Positions 1 through 7,052 of a stretch of 52,508 nt of DNA are shown here, in pieces. The position numbers were made by a program, and so were the translations under genes. Location: positions 1 to 52,508 of the forward strand of contig JAZOOX010000022.1 in NCBI GenBank assembly GCA_045655245.1. Direction: 5' to 3'. The notes beneath the pieces are model-generated. The model saw nothing but the letters and a program-made list of their open reading frames with translations, was not told the origin of the DNA and searched no databases. The DNA comes from RGIG8785 sp045655245. GTDB taxonomy: Bacteria; Bacillota; Clostridia; RGIG8785. Position 1 is the first letter of the stretch. The number at the start of each line of letters is the position of its first letter.

Positions 1-424
1 TGTAGTAGATGCTCTCGTTCATGGTTTTAATGCGGTTGGCAACGTAGACCTGACGCTGGAGTTTTTGTGCCTCGTACCGACTGGTAAAGGCTTCTAACTT
101 ACGGATGAGCTCGTTGCTCTTTTTATGGGTCAAGAACTTGGAGGATTGGATGGCGTCCACCAAAAGTTTCAGTTCGGGGAGTTCGAAGTCACGACTAACC
201 ACATGATAACGGACGGTCTTGTTCTTGCGGGACTGGATATCCATTCCGTACAGGCGGAGAACCTCCAAATCATCGTACAAGGTTTTTCGCTCGGCTTCGA
301 CCCCATACTCCCCCAAGGCTTGAGCCAGTTCGTTCAGGGTCAGACCGTGACGGTCGTCGGTACGCTGGTACAAAATCTTCATCAAGTATAAAATTTTGAT
401 TTTTTGATTGGCACGTTTCGGCAT
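1..424 (-). CDS. WYL-type transcriptional regulator, N-terminal part (cut by window edge)
   Basis: Reading the minus strand from an ATG at 424 gives about 141 residues with no stop before the window edge. The first 60 or so look like a winged helix-turn-helix (NQKIKILYLMKIL, then LTLNELAQALGE and a recognition region around ERKTLYDDLEVLRLYG). This is followed by the start of the linker seen in HTH-WYL regulators (VVSRDFELPELKLLVDAIQ, KSNELIRKLEAF). The WYL ligand-sensing domain would lie outside the window. GGGAGG sits 6 bases upstream of the ATG, and the start is only 1 base past the stop of the exonuclease gene, so it is probably the last visible gene of the minus-strand operon that starts near 2550. 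The target and ligand are unknown. Confidence 0.75.
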   Translation of the reverse strand, partial: MPKRANQKIKILYLMKILYQRTDDRHGLTLNELAQALGEYGVEAERKTLYDDLEVLRLYGMDIQSRKNKTVRYHVVSRDFELPELKLLVDAIQSSKFLTHKKSNELIRKLEAFTSRYEAQKLQRQVYVANRIKTMNESIYY

Positions 425-425
425 A

Positions 426-1307
426 TTAAGCCTCCCTGCGGCTTTTGCGACGGCCTTTTTCTTCGGCCTTAGCAAAACTGCGGCGCTGGAGGCAAAGGGT
501 ACCCGTAAGGGTTTTGCGATAACGGATGCGAAGCTCAGTCTCGACACCGCAGGCACAACGCATTACGGCGCCGTAGTGACGGGGAGCGTTCCGCGGCTTC
601 CAGTAACGGACAAAATGTGGTTTGCCGCAGCTGCAGGTAAAGGTGCAGCTGTCACGAAAGTTGGGGCGTTTTTCAATCCCCTTTTCGGTGCAAAAGGTTT
701 TCAGCAATTCAGGCAGATAGACCGTCTTGCGTTTCTTTTGCTTTTGCAAAACAGGCTGACCAATGGCAGGATAATTAACCAACCCCTTCTCCAAGTCCAT
801 GTACTTGCAAAGGGCGGCGGTGCCAAGGGCATCCCCCAGCGCATCGTGGGCGTTGGGATGGGTCTCCCCCACCCGTTCCAAAGCGGTGGTTAAGGTATGC
901 ACCCGACCCTCCTTGGTCACCTGCTCGTCAAACAAGTTTTGAATGTTGTAAGACGGCGGTATCCAATGGGGATCAAGACCGTGGACGGTCAGGTTATCAT
1001 TTAACATATAGATATCGTCGGGGCCCCAGGTCAGAAAAGCAAAACCGTTTCCGCACCATTGGCGGAAACGGGCAAATGCCTTGGGAAAGGATTCTCCTTT
1101 ATAAAGGTCCCCTTGTTTGAGGCCTGTGATCTTTGCCACGCCGTAGTGGATGGCGGTGTAGAATTGAGGTGTGACCGAACAGGAAAAGGTCTCCCCCGTG
1201 TCTAAACGCACCGCGCCGATACGGATGATCTCACCCCGCAGCCCCTCGACCCGAGCGGTCTTGCGGATGGGTTGATTCCATTCCATATCCAAAACAATGT
1301 AATTCAT
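426..1307 (-). CDS. DEDDh 3'-5' exonuclease with C-terminal cysteine cluster
   Basis: 293 residues. The N-terminal 175 are a DnaQ/RNase T-type exonuclease fold. Exo I has D7 and E9 (LDMEWNQ), the middle acidic residues lie near D97-D98 (TWGPDDIYML), and Exo III has H154 and D159 (HDALGD), so the DEDDh set looks complete and the enzyme should be an active metal-dependent nuclease on RNA or DNA ends. The C-terminal 90 residues are not part of the standard fold: they hold C221, C225, C227 and C251, C253, which suggests a zinc-ribbon-like nucleic-acid-binding module, followed by a very basic tail. It sits 5 bases after the nucleotidyltransferase gene in the same operon. The substrate cannot be told from sequence; KapD-like or oligoribonuclease-like roles are possible. 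Confidence 0.8.
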   Translation of the reverse strand: MNYIVLDMEWNQPIRKTARVEGLRGEIIRIGAVRLDTGETFSCSVTPQFYTAIHYGVAKITGLKQGDLYKGESFPKAFARFRQWCGNGFAFLTWGPDDIYMLNDNLTVHGLDPHWIPPSYNIQNLFDEQVTKEGRVHTLTTALERVGETHPNAHDALGDALGTAALCKYMDLEKGLVNYPAIGQPVLQKQKKRKTVYLPELLKTFCTEKGIEKRPNFRDSCTFTCSCGKPHFVRYWKPRNAPRHYGAVMRCACGVETELRIRYRKTLTGTLCLQRRSFAKAEEKGRRKSRREA

Positions 1308-1312
1308 AAATA

Positions 1313-2059
1313 TTAACTCCGTTTTTGAGCAAAAATAGTTTTTACCGCCTCGTAACTTTCCAGCGTGCCGATATCATAGCGGCTTTCCTTGGGAATCTCC
1401 ATGCCGTAAACGGGGATCCGTTCGCAAAGATATGCCACCAGGCTTCCGGGGGCATCGGTGCCGCAACCGTCAGCAATGGCTTTGGGAATCAAAGGCAGGT
1501 GTTCTTTCTTATAAATGTAGAAAGGACCGACGCCCCATTCCGATTTGGGGTCTTGCGGTTTTTCTTCCATCGAAAGCACACGCCCGTCCTCTGCCATGAC
1601 GGCAACGCCGCAACGACGCAGTTCATCTAACGTCGTTTCCCGGTTGATCATGACTGCAGCTGCTTGTTTTTCGGTAGAATAGTCTAAAAACTTGCCAAAG
1701 GAAAAGTCCACCATATTGTCCCCTGCAATAACCAAAATATCATCATCGATCCCCAGGGTATCAATGGCGAACTGCAGGTCTTTTACCGCACCCAAGCGGG
1801 TCTCGTTGGACACCGAGCCGTCATCCAGCACCCGAATGGGGTTGCGGAGTCCAGCGGTCTTTGCCCAGGCCTCGAAATGAGCGGCGTAGCGGTGATTGGA
1901 AATAATGATATGCTCATCGATCTCGGGCAGTTGGTCGATGTCATCCAACAGCCAGTTTAAAATCGGCTTCCCTGCGACCTCCAGCAAAGGTTTGGGGAAG
2001 TTTTCGGTCAGGGGATAAAGGCGGGTGGCATACCCTGCCGCAAGAACAATATTTTTCAT
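1313..2059 (-). CDS. Sugar-phosphate/choline-phosphate nucleotidyltransferase family protein
   Basis: 248 residues of the NTP_transferase fold. The N-terminus carries the nucleotide-binding signature LAAGYATRLYPLTENFPKPL and the metal-binding aspartate region IAGDNMVDFSF; EEKPQDPKSEWGVG matches the sugar-binding part of glucose-1-phosphate thymidylyl/adenylyl transferases and LicC-like enzymes. It presumably transfers a nucleotide from NTP to a phosphorylated sugar or alcohol, giving an activated precursor for envelope polymers. I chose the ATG at 2059 because AGGAG lies 8 bases upstream; an in-frame GTG 9 bases earlier overlaps that site. The gap to the DUF1836 gene is 5 bases. The exact substrate is not determinable. 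Confidence 0.8.
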   Translation of the reverse strand: MKNIVLAAGYATRLYPLTENFPKPLLEVAGKPILNWLLDDIDQLPEIDEHIIISNHRYAAHFEAWAKTAGLRNPIRVLDDGSVSNETRLGAVKDLQFAIDTLGIDDDILVIAGDNMVDFSFGKFLDYSTEKQAAAVMINRETTLDELRRCGVAVMAEDGRVLSMEEKPQDPKSEWGVGPFYIYKKEHLPLIPKAIADGCGTDAPGSLVAYLCERIPVYGMEIPKESRYDIGTLESYEAVKTIFAQKRS

Positions 2060-2064
2060 TATTC

Positions 2065-2550
2065 TCACTCCTTAGCTGTGAAATTACGGATACTGCGATC
2101 CAAATAGATTTTATATGCCATAGCGACCACCGTGTTACGGCAGAGTTTTTGCACCGGTGAGGATTGGGGTGCAGGGACAGTTTCAGGCTCGGGCAGGTCA
2201 AAGACCTCTGCCAGTGCCGCCAAAAATTCGTCCCGGAAATAGTTGTACGCAAGTTCAGAAGTAAACCGTTCGCGTTGCATTTGAATCAACACCTGAATAT
2301 CCCCCAGCGCAAGAACGGACTTGACGATTGCAATAAAAAACAGATAAGCAATCTGCTCTTGAGAATATTGCTTTTTTACGGGGTTGTCCACCAATCCGTG
2401 CTTCACATAGTTGCTGATCATCGAGGTCGTAATGTTCATATCCCCAAAGGTTTCCAAATATGAATTGATATATTTTGCCGTCTGATCCAAATAGAGCCCG
2501 ATGTCGGGAATCTCCTCGTATCGCGGCAAACGGAACGGATATTCGGTCAT
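2065..2550 (-). CDS. DUF1836 family protein (predicted DNA-binding)
   Basis: About 161 residues matching the DUF1836 pattern common in Firmicutes: a helical N-terminus (YLDQTAKYINSYLETFG), then a MerR-like winged-helix segment (ITTSMISNYVKHGLV, KQYSQEQIAYLFFIAIVKSVLAL). This suggests a small transcription factor, but members have no well-established function. Two ATGs compete: 2556 and 2550. I prefer 2550 because AGTAGGG then sits 6 bases upstream, while it directly abuts 2556. It is the first gene of the minus-strand operon with the nucleotidyltransferase, exonuclease and WYL regulator. A plausible promoter lies in 2560-2605 but I cannot place it with confidence. Confidence 0.75.
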   Translation of the reverse strand: MTEYPFRLPRYEEIPDIGLYLDQTAKYINSYLETFGDMNITTSMISNYVKHGLVDNPVKKQYSQEQIAYLFFIAIVKSVLALGDIQVLIQMQRERFTSELAYNYFRDEFLAALAEVFDLPEPETVPAPQSSPVQKLCRNTVVAMAYKIYLDRSIRNFTAKE

Positions 2551-2631
2551 GTTCATCCCTACTTTCTTTATATAGAGTATCATACCCGACCGATAAAGTC
2601 AACAACCCCTCCTTAAAATTAACTCAACCCC

Positions 2632-2660
2632 TTGACAAGTTTTTAAAAAACCGATATAAT
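2632..2660 (+). promoter_or_regulatory. Sigma-A promoter of degV
   Basis: TTGACA at 2632-2637 and TATAAT at 2655-2660, separated by exactly 17 bases. Both elements match consensus. The gene starts 32 bases downstream of the -10 element, so the leader is short and no riboswitch fits. Confidence 0.85.
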
Positions 2661-2691
2661 GTTTTTGAAAACGACAGAAAGAAGGATTGCT

Positions 2692-3525
2692 ATGCCTATC
2701 AGAATGATCACCGACTCCTCTGCCGATTTGGCAACTGCAAAAGAAGAATGGCTCGTATCGGTGCCTCTGCGGATCATCACCGACGAAAAAGAATATACCG
2801 ACGATGCACAACTGGATGTAAGAACCATGGTCGACGAGCTGTATGCCTACCGGGGCCGCTCCTCCACCTCTTGTCCCAATGCAGGGGACTGGCTGGATGC
2901 GTTCGGCGGGGCATCGGAAGTGCTCTGTTTTACCATTACCAGTAATTTGTCGGGTTCTTACGCCGCTGCAGAAGATGCCAAACAGCTTTATCTGCAAGAG
3001 CATCCCGAGGCTCACGTATACGTGGTCGATTCCCTGTCCACCGGCGGGGAAATGCGACTGTTGATCGAAAAGGCGCGAGAGTTGGAAGCCGAAGGGCTCC
3101 CCTTTGATGCACTTTGCACCGCTTTGGAAGCATATAAAAAAACCACTCATCTCCTCTTTGCTCTGGAGTCAATGAAAAATCTCGCCAATAACGGTCGGAT
3201 CGACCGCGTCTCGGCGCTGGCAGCAGGACTTTTGGGCATCCGCGCGGTGGGTCAGGCAAGTACGGTAGGAACTTTGGAGCTCTTGAAAAAATGCCGCGGA
3301 AAAAAACAGACTCAGGAAACGCTTTTTGAGCTGATGCTCGAACGCGGCTACCGCGGGGAAAAACTGCGTATTGCTCATTGCGAAAACCCCGAAGCTGCCG
3401 ACGCCCTTGCCGAGGCGGTCAAAAAGCGGTTTCCGTTGGCGGATATTCAAATCTATTCCTGCGGGGCTCTTTGCAGTTTTTATGCCGAGCGAGGCGGGTT
3501 GATTTTAGGGTTTGAAGGCGCGTAA
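2692..3525 (+). CDS. DegV family fatty-acid-binding protein
   Basis: 277 residues, the usual length for DegV/FakB proteins. Family marks are ITDSSADL at the N-terminus, the fatty-acid carboxylate-binding region SSTSCPNAGDWLDAF, TITSNLSGSYAAA, and VVDSLSTGGEMRLL. FakB-type members carry a bound fatty acid and present it to the kinase FakA for phosphorylation and phospholipid synthesis; no fakA is visible here, so this specific role is inference. Start at 2692 is supported by AAGGA 5 bases upstream; an in-frame ATG at 2659 falls inside the -10 element and is excluded. It is a single-gene unit with its own promoter and terminator. Confidence 0.85.
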   Translation: MPIRMITDSSADLATAKEEWLVSVPLRIITDEKEYTDDAQLDVRTMVDELYAYRGRSSTSCPNAGDWLDAFGGASEVLCFTITSNLSGSYAAAEDAKQLYLQEHPEAHVYVVDSLSTGGEMRLLIEKARELEAEGLPFDALCTALEAYKKTTHLLFALESMKNLANNGRIDRVSALAAGLLGIRAVGQASTVGTLELLKKCRGKKQTQETLFELMLERGYRGEKLRIAHCENPEAADALAEAVKKRFPLADIQIYSCGALCSFYAERGGLILGFEGA

Positions 3526-3528
3526 AAC

Positions 3529-3552
3529 GAGCACCCGAAAAGGGTGCTTTTT
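3529..3552 (+). terminator. Intrinsic terminator of degV
   Basis: Stem AGCACCC (3530-3536) pairing with GGGTGCT (3542-3548), followed by a T run. It lies directly after the degV stop codon. Confidence 0.85.
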
Positions 3553-3591
3553 ACCCTTTTAAAAATTTTTTCAACTTTTTGAAAAAAACAC

Positions 3592-3620
3592 TTGCAAAAC
3601 CAAAAAAGGTATGGTAATAT
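3592..3620 (+). promoter_or_regulatory. Promoter of the tRNA-Thr/tRNA-Tyr pair
   Basis: TTGCAA (3592-3597) and TAATAT (3615-3620), 17-base spacing. The elements are weaker than consensus, but they are placed about 40 bases before the first tRNA, which has no other promoter. Confidence 0.55.
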
Positions 3621-3661
3621 ATTTCTTGTTCGAATGACGTGTTGATGCAACCGCTCGATGC

Positions 3662-3737
3662 GCTGGTGTAGCTCAATTGGCAGAGCAGCTGATTTGTAAT
3701 CAGCAGGTTGCGGGTTCGAGTCCCATCACCAGCTCCA
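3662..3737 (+). tRNA. tRNA-Thr (TGT)
   Basis: A 76-base cloverleaf. Acceptor GCTGGTG pairs with CACCAGC, discriminator T, encoded CCA end at 3735-3737. The anticodon arm CTGAT-TTGTAAT-CAG places TGT in the anticodon, which reads ACA and other ACN codons. The T arm holds GGTTCGAGTCC. It is co-transcribed with the tRNA-Tyr that follows 28 bases later. Confidence 0.95.
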
Positions 3738-3765
3738 CCCACACGTGGTTGGACAAACTGAATAC

Positions 3766-3850
3766 GGAGGGGTTCCCGAGTGGCCAAAGGGGGCAGACTG
3801 TAAATCTGTTGGCTCCGCCTTCGATGGTTCGAATCCATCTCCCTCCACCA
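3766..3850 (+). tRNA. tRNA-Tyr (GTA)
   Basis: An 85-base class II tRNA with a long variable arm, as bacterial tRNA-Tyr has. Acceptor GGAGGGG pairs with TCCCTCC, the last pair being G-U, and CCA is encoded at 3848-3850. The anticodon loop CTGTAAA gives GTA. T-arm sequence GGTTCGAATCC is at 3826-3836. An inverted copy of part of this 3' end lies just downstream of the terminator hairpin. Confidence 0.95.
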
Positions 3851-3855
3851 AACAG

Positions 3856-3885
3856 ATAAAACCACCCATCAGGGTGGTTTTTCTG
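3856..3885 (+). terminator. Intrinsic terminator after tRNA-Tyr
   Basis: Stem AAAACCACCC (3858-3867) with GGGTGGTTTT (3872-3881), loop ATCA, T-rich 3' arm. The stem can be lengthened because CCACCAAACAG (3845-3855, including the tRNA 3' end) is repeated inverted as CTGTTTGGTGG (3883-3893). Confidence 0.8.
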
Positions 3886-3953
3886 TTTGGTGGATTCGAA
3901 CCGAGCAAAAAACAGGACTGTTTCGGTTACCTTAAAAATTCATCGTCGGTATA

Positions 3954-3982
3954 TTGACAAACTCCCCGGGGTTTGTTATAAT
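3954..3982 (+). promoter_or_regulatory. Sigma-A promoter of pflBA
   Basis: TTGACA (3954-3959) and TATAAT (3977-3982) with a 17-base spacer. The spacer holds a CCCCGGGG core flanked by AAAC and GTTT, an imperfect palindrome that could be an operator. Transcription would start about 3989, immediately before the riboswitch closing stem. Confidence 0.9.
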
Positions 3983-3990
3983 GACAATGC

Positions 3991-4076
3991 GCTTTACACT
4001 ACTGACGGATTTCGCGGAGTACCGCGGTGGAATGTAAAGTAACAAAGCCGACCGTCTGGGCAATTCAGTGTAAAGC
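3991..4076 (+). promoter_or_regulatory. ZTP (pfl-motif) riboswitch upstream of pflB
   Basis: The aptamer is closed by a perfect 10-bp stem, GCTTTACACT (3991-4000) with AGTGTAAAGC (4067-4076). Its 3' portion contains the hallmark GCCGACCGTCTGGGCA (4047-4062), identical to the one before purE. The class senses ZTP/ZMP, which builds up when 10-formyl-tetrahydrofolate is short. No T-run terminator follows. Instead CCTTTT at 4085-4090 can pair with the ribosome binding site AAAGGAG at 4102-4108, so control is probably at translation. It would raise pyruvate formate-lyase, and thus formate for one-carbon metabolism, when formyl-folate is low. Confidence 0.9.
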
Positions 4077-4116
4077 TGGGTTGTCCTTTTATATTTTCAG
4101 CAAAGGAGAAGAGACA

Positions 4117-6348
4117 ATGGAATTTAAACAATGGGAAGGATTTTCTGCAGGACGCTGGCAAAACGAAATCAACGTCCGCGACTTCATTCAGCAAAACTAC
4201 ACCCCCTATACCGAGGGTCCCGAATTTTTAAGCGGTCCCACTCCCCGAACCCGTGCTTTAATGGATAAGGTTCAGGAGTTGTTCGCTCAGGAACGAGCAA
4301 AAGGCGGGGTTTTGGATGTCGATACCGATACCGTTTCCTCTCTGGTTAACTATGCCCCCGGGTATGTAGACAAGGAAAACGAATTGATCGTGGGTTTACA
4401 GACCGACGCGCCTTTAAAACGAAGCGTCAACCCCTTTGGGGGGCTTCGGATGGTACGCCAGTCCTGCAAGGCTTACGGCTATGAATTAAACCCCAAGATC
4501 GAAGAAGAGTTCCGTTATCGCACCACTCACAACGACGGTGTTTACCGCGTATACACCGACGAGATGCGCGCGGCAAGAAAATGCCATGTTATCACCGGTC
4601 TGCCCGATGCTTACGGCCGCGGACGGATCATCGGCGACTACCGCCGCGTTGCCCTTTACGGGTTACAGCATTTGATTGACGAAAAGAAGAGAGACAAGGC
4701 CGAACTGAGCAAAAAAGATCTGACTGCCGAGCGGGTACAGCTGATCGAAGAACTGGCAAAACAGTTAGAGTTTATGGGCTATCTGAAAGAGATGGGCGAA
4801 CTGTACGGCTATGACATTACTGCTCCTGCCAAGGACGCGCGGGAAGCCATTCAGTGGACCTATTTTGCATATCTGGGTGCCATCAAAGAGCAGAACGGTG
4901 CCGCCATGTCCCTGGGACGTGTATCCACCTTCTTCGATATTTACATCGAGCGGGATATAAAGCGGGGCATCCTGACCGAAGAATCTGCACAGGAACTGAT
5001 GGACGACTTTGTCATGAAGCTTCGTCTGGCACGGCATCTGCGCACCCCCGAATACAACGAACTTTTTGGCGGCGACCCCATGTGGATCACCGAAGCGGTA
5101 GGCGGCACGGGCGAGGACGGCAGAACCCTGGTCACCAAGAACTCCTTCCGTATGTTGAACACCTTATACACCTTAGGCTCGTCTCCCGAACCCAATCTGA
5201 CCGTGCTCTGGTCGGCGGCACTCCCCCGTCCTTTTAAGGAGTTCTGCGCCAAAGTATCAGCAGAGACCGACTCCATCCAGTACGAGAACGATGACGTTAT
5301 GCGTCCCGACTACGGTGACGACTACGCCATTGCCTGCTGTGTTTCGGCAATGAAAATCGGCAAGCAGATGCAGTTCTTCGGTGCCCGTTGCAATTTGGCA
5401 AAGTTGCTTTTGATCGCCATGAACGGCGGCTACGACACCACTTCGCAAATGCACATTGGTCCTCAAATGCCGGTTCTGGAAGGAGACAAACTGGACTACA
5501 ACACCTTAAAAGAACGGTTTGACATTTATGTAGAATGGCTGAGTGAACTCTATGTCAACACCATGAATGTCATTCACTTTGTCCACGATAAGTACGCTTA
5601 CGAAAAGACCCAGATGGCGTTGCACGATACCAACGTAGGACGGTTTATGGCGTTTGGTATTGCAGGGTTATCGGTTGTTGCCGACTCCTTCAGTGCAGTC
5701 AAGTACGCCAATGTCCGTCCCATCAAGGACGAAAACGGGTTTATCGTTGATTTCGAAACGGTAGGCGAGTTCCCCAAGTACGGCAATGATGACGACCGTG
5801 TTGACCTGATCGCTCAGCGGTTGACCCGTCAGATGATTGACGAGTTGCGCAAGACGCCCACCTACCGCAATGCCACCCACACCTTATCGGTATTGACGAT
5901 CACTTCCAACGTAATGTACGGCAAAAACACGGGCGCAACCCCCGACGGAAGAAAGTCGGGTGAACCCTTTGCCCCCGGTGCCAACCCCATGCACAACCGT
6001 GAGGAAAACGGTGCTTTGGCATCCCTGAACTCGGTCGCCAAGCTCCGTTACGAAGACTGCCGCGACGGCATTTCCAATACCTTCTCCATCACCCCCGAAG
6101 CCTTGGGACGTACAGGAGAAGAACGGTCCGCCAACCTGGTTTCGATCTTAGACGGCTATTTCAGCAAGAAAGCACACCACATCAACGTCAACGTATTAGA
6201 CCGTGAAACGCTGAAAAAAGCCTACGAAAACCCCGAAGAATACCCCAACCTGACCATCCGTGTTTCAGGGTATGCGGTGCACTTTAACAAACTCTCCCGC
6301 GAACAGCAACGGGAGGTTATCAGCCGCACCTTCCACGAAGCCTTATGA
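4117..6348 (+). CDS. pflB: Formate C-acetyltransferase (pyruvate formate-lyase)
   Basis: 743 residues. It converts pyruvate and CoA to acetyl-CoA and formate in the cytosol by a glycyl-radical mechanism. The adjacent catalytic cysteines are C407 and C408 (AIACCVSAM), and the radical glycine is G718 in RVSGYAVHF near the C-terminus, both at expected places. Start at 4117 is chosen because AAAGGAG lies 8 bases upstream; the longer in-frame reading from 4027 begins inside the riboswitch. The stop codon overlaps the start of pflA (ATGA). A ZTP riboswitch precedes it, linking formate output to folate one-carbon status. Confidence 0.97.
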   Translation: MEFKQWEGFSAGRWQNEINVRDFIQQNYTPYTEGPEFLSGPTPRTRALMDKVQELFAQERAKGGVLDVDTDTVSSLVNYAPGYVDKENELIVGLQTDAPLKRSVNPFGGLRMVRQSCKAYGYELNPKIEEEFRYRTTHNDGVYRVYTDEMRAARKCHVITGLPDAYGRGRIIGDYRRVALYGLQHLIDEKKRDKAELSKKDLTAERVQLIEELAKQLEFMGYLKEMGELYGYDITAPAKDAREAIQWTYFAYLGAIKEQNGAAMSLGRVSTFFDIYIERDIKRGILTEESAQELMDDFVMKLRLARHLRTPEYNELFGGDPMWITEAVGGTGEDGRTLVTKNSFRMLNTLYTLGSSPEPNLTVLWSAALPRPFKEFCAKVSAETDSIQYENDDVMRPDYGDDYAIACCVSAMKIGKQMQFFGARCNLAKLLLIAMNGGYDTTSQMHIGPQMPVLEGDKLDYNTLKERFDIYVEWLSELYVNTMNVIHFVHDKYAYEKTQMALHDTNVGRFMAFGIAGLSVVADSFSAVKYANVRPIKDENGFIVDFETVGEFPKYGNDDDRVDLIAQRLTRQMIDELRKTPTYRNATHTLSVLTITSNVMYGKNTGATPDGRKSGEPFAPGANPMHNREENGALASLNSVAKLRYEDCRDGISNTFSITPEALGRTGEERSANLVSILDGYFSKKAHHINVNVLDRETLKKAYENPEEYPNLTIRVSGYAVHFNKLSREQQREVISRTFHEAL

Positions 6349-7052
6349 CAGGGCGGGTTCATTCTTTCCAGAGTCTGGGCACGGTAGACGGTCCCGGTGT
6401 ACGGTTTGTGGTCTTTATGCAAGGATGTCCCTTGCGTTGCGGATGCTGTCACAACCCCGACACTTTAGACCCGTCAGGCGGCGCCGAGTACACCCCGGAA
6501 AAGGTTTTGGACAAAGTGTTGCGGTGTCGGGACTATTTTGGACAAGAGGGCGGTATCACCATCTCGGGGGGAGAGCCGTTGTTGCAAAGCGGTTTCTGTG
6601 CCGAGCTTTTTGCCCTTTGCCGTCAGTGGGGCATTCACACCTGTCTGGACACGGCAGGGTGTATCCTGGATGACGATGCAAAAAAATTGCTGGACGTTAC
6701 CGACAGAGTATTATTGGATATGAAATACCCCACCGATGCGGATTACCGTGCGTATGTCGGCTGTGAGCGGACGGTGGTTCTGGAATTTTTAGAAGAAGTC
6801 AATCGACGGCAAATTCCCGTCACCTTACGCCAGGTGGTCATCCCCACGCTAAACGACAGCGACACGGCTATCCTATCCTTGAAAGAACTGCAAAAGCAGT
6901 ACTCTGTCATCGACAGGATCGAGTTGTTGCCCTTTAAAAAAGTCTGCCAGGTAAAGTATGACGATATGGGCATTGAATTCCCCTTTACCCATCTTCCTAC
7001 CCCCACAGCAGAAATGATGAAACGTTTAGAAGCATTATTAAACGAGCACTGA
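6345..7052 (+). CDS. pflA: Pyruvate formate-lyase activating enzyme
   Basis: 235 residues, radical SAM enzyme that installs the glycyl radical on PflB using S-adenosylmethionine and a [4Fe-4S] cluster. The cluster motif CxxxCxxC is C28, C32, C35 (GCPLRCGCC), followed by the SAM-binding ITISGGEPL. It overlaps pflB by 4 bases, so the two are translationally coupled. Its 3' end overlaps the 3' end of the converging MBL-fold gene by 15 bases. Confidence 0.96.
   Translation: MTGRVHSFQSLGTVDGPGVRFVVFMQGCPLRCGCCHNPDTLDPSGGAEYTPEKVLDKVLRCRDYFGQEGGITISGGEPLLQSGFCAELFALCRQWGIHTCLDTAGCILDDDAKKLLDVTDRVLLDMKYPTDADYRAYVGCERTVVLEFLEEVNRRQIPVTLRQVVIPTLNDSDTAILSLKELQKQYSVIDRIELLPFKKVCQVKYDDMGIEFPFTHLPTPTAEMMKRLEALLNEH

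Noticed and set aside
3883..3902. tRNA-associated attachment site of a mobile element
   Set aside because: The copy is inverted, not direct, and there is no integrase or foreign gene nearby; an extended terminator stem is simpler.
3972..3990. Possible Rex box TTGT-N7-ACAA at the pfl promoter
   Set aside because: The spacing is too short for the 18-base Rex site and the bases are explained by the -10 element.
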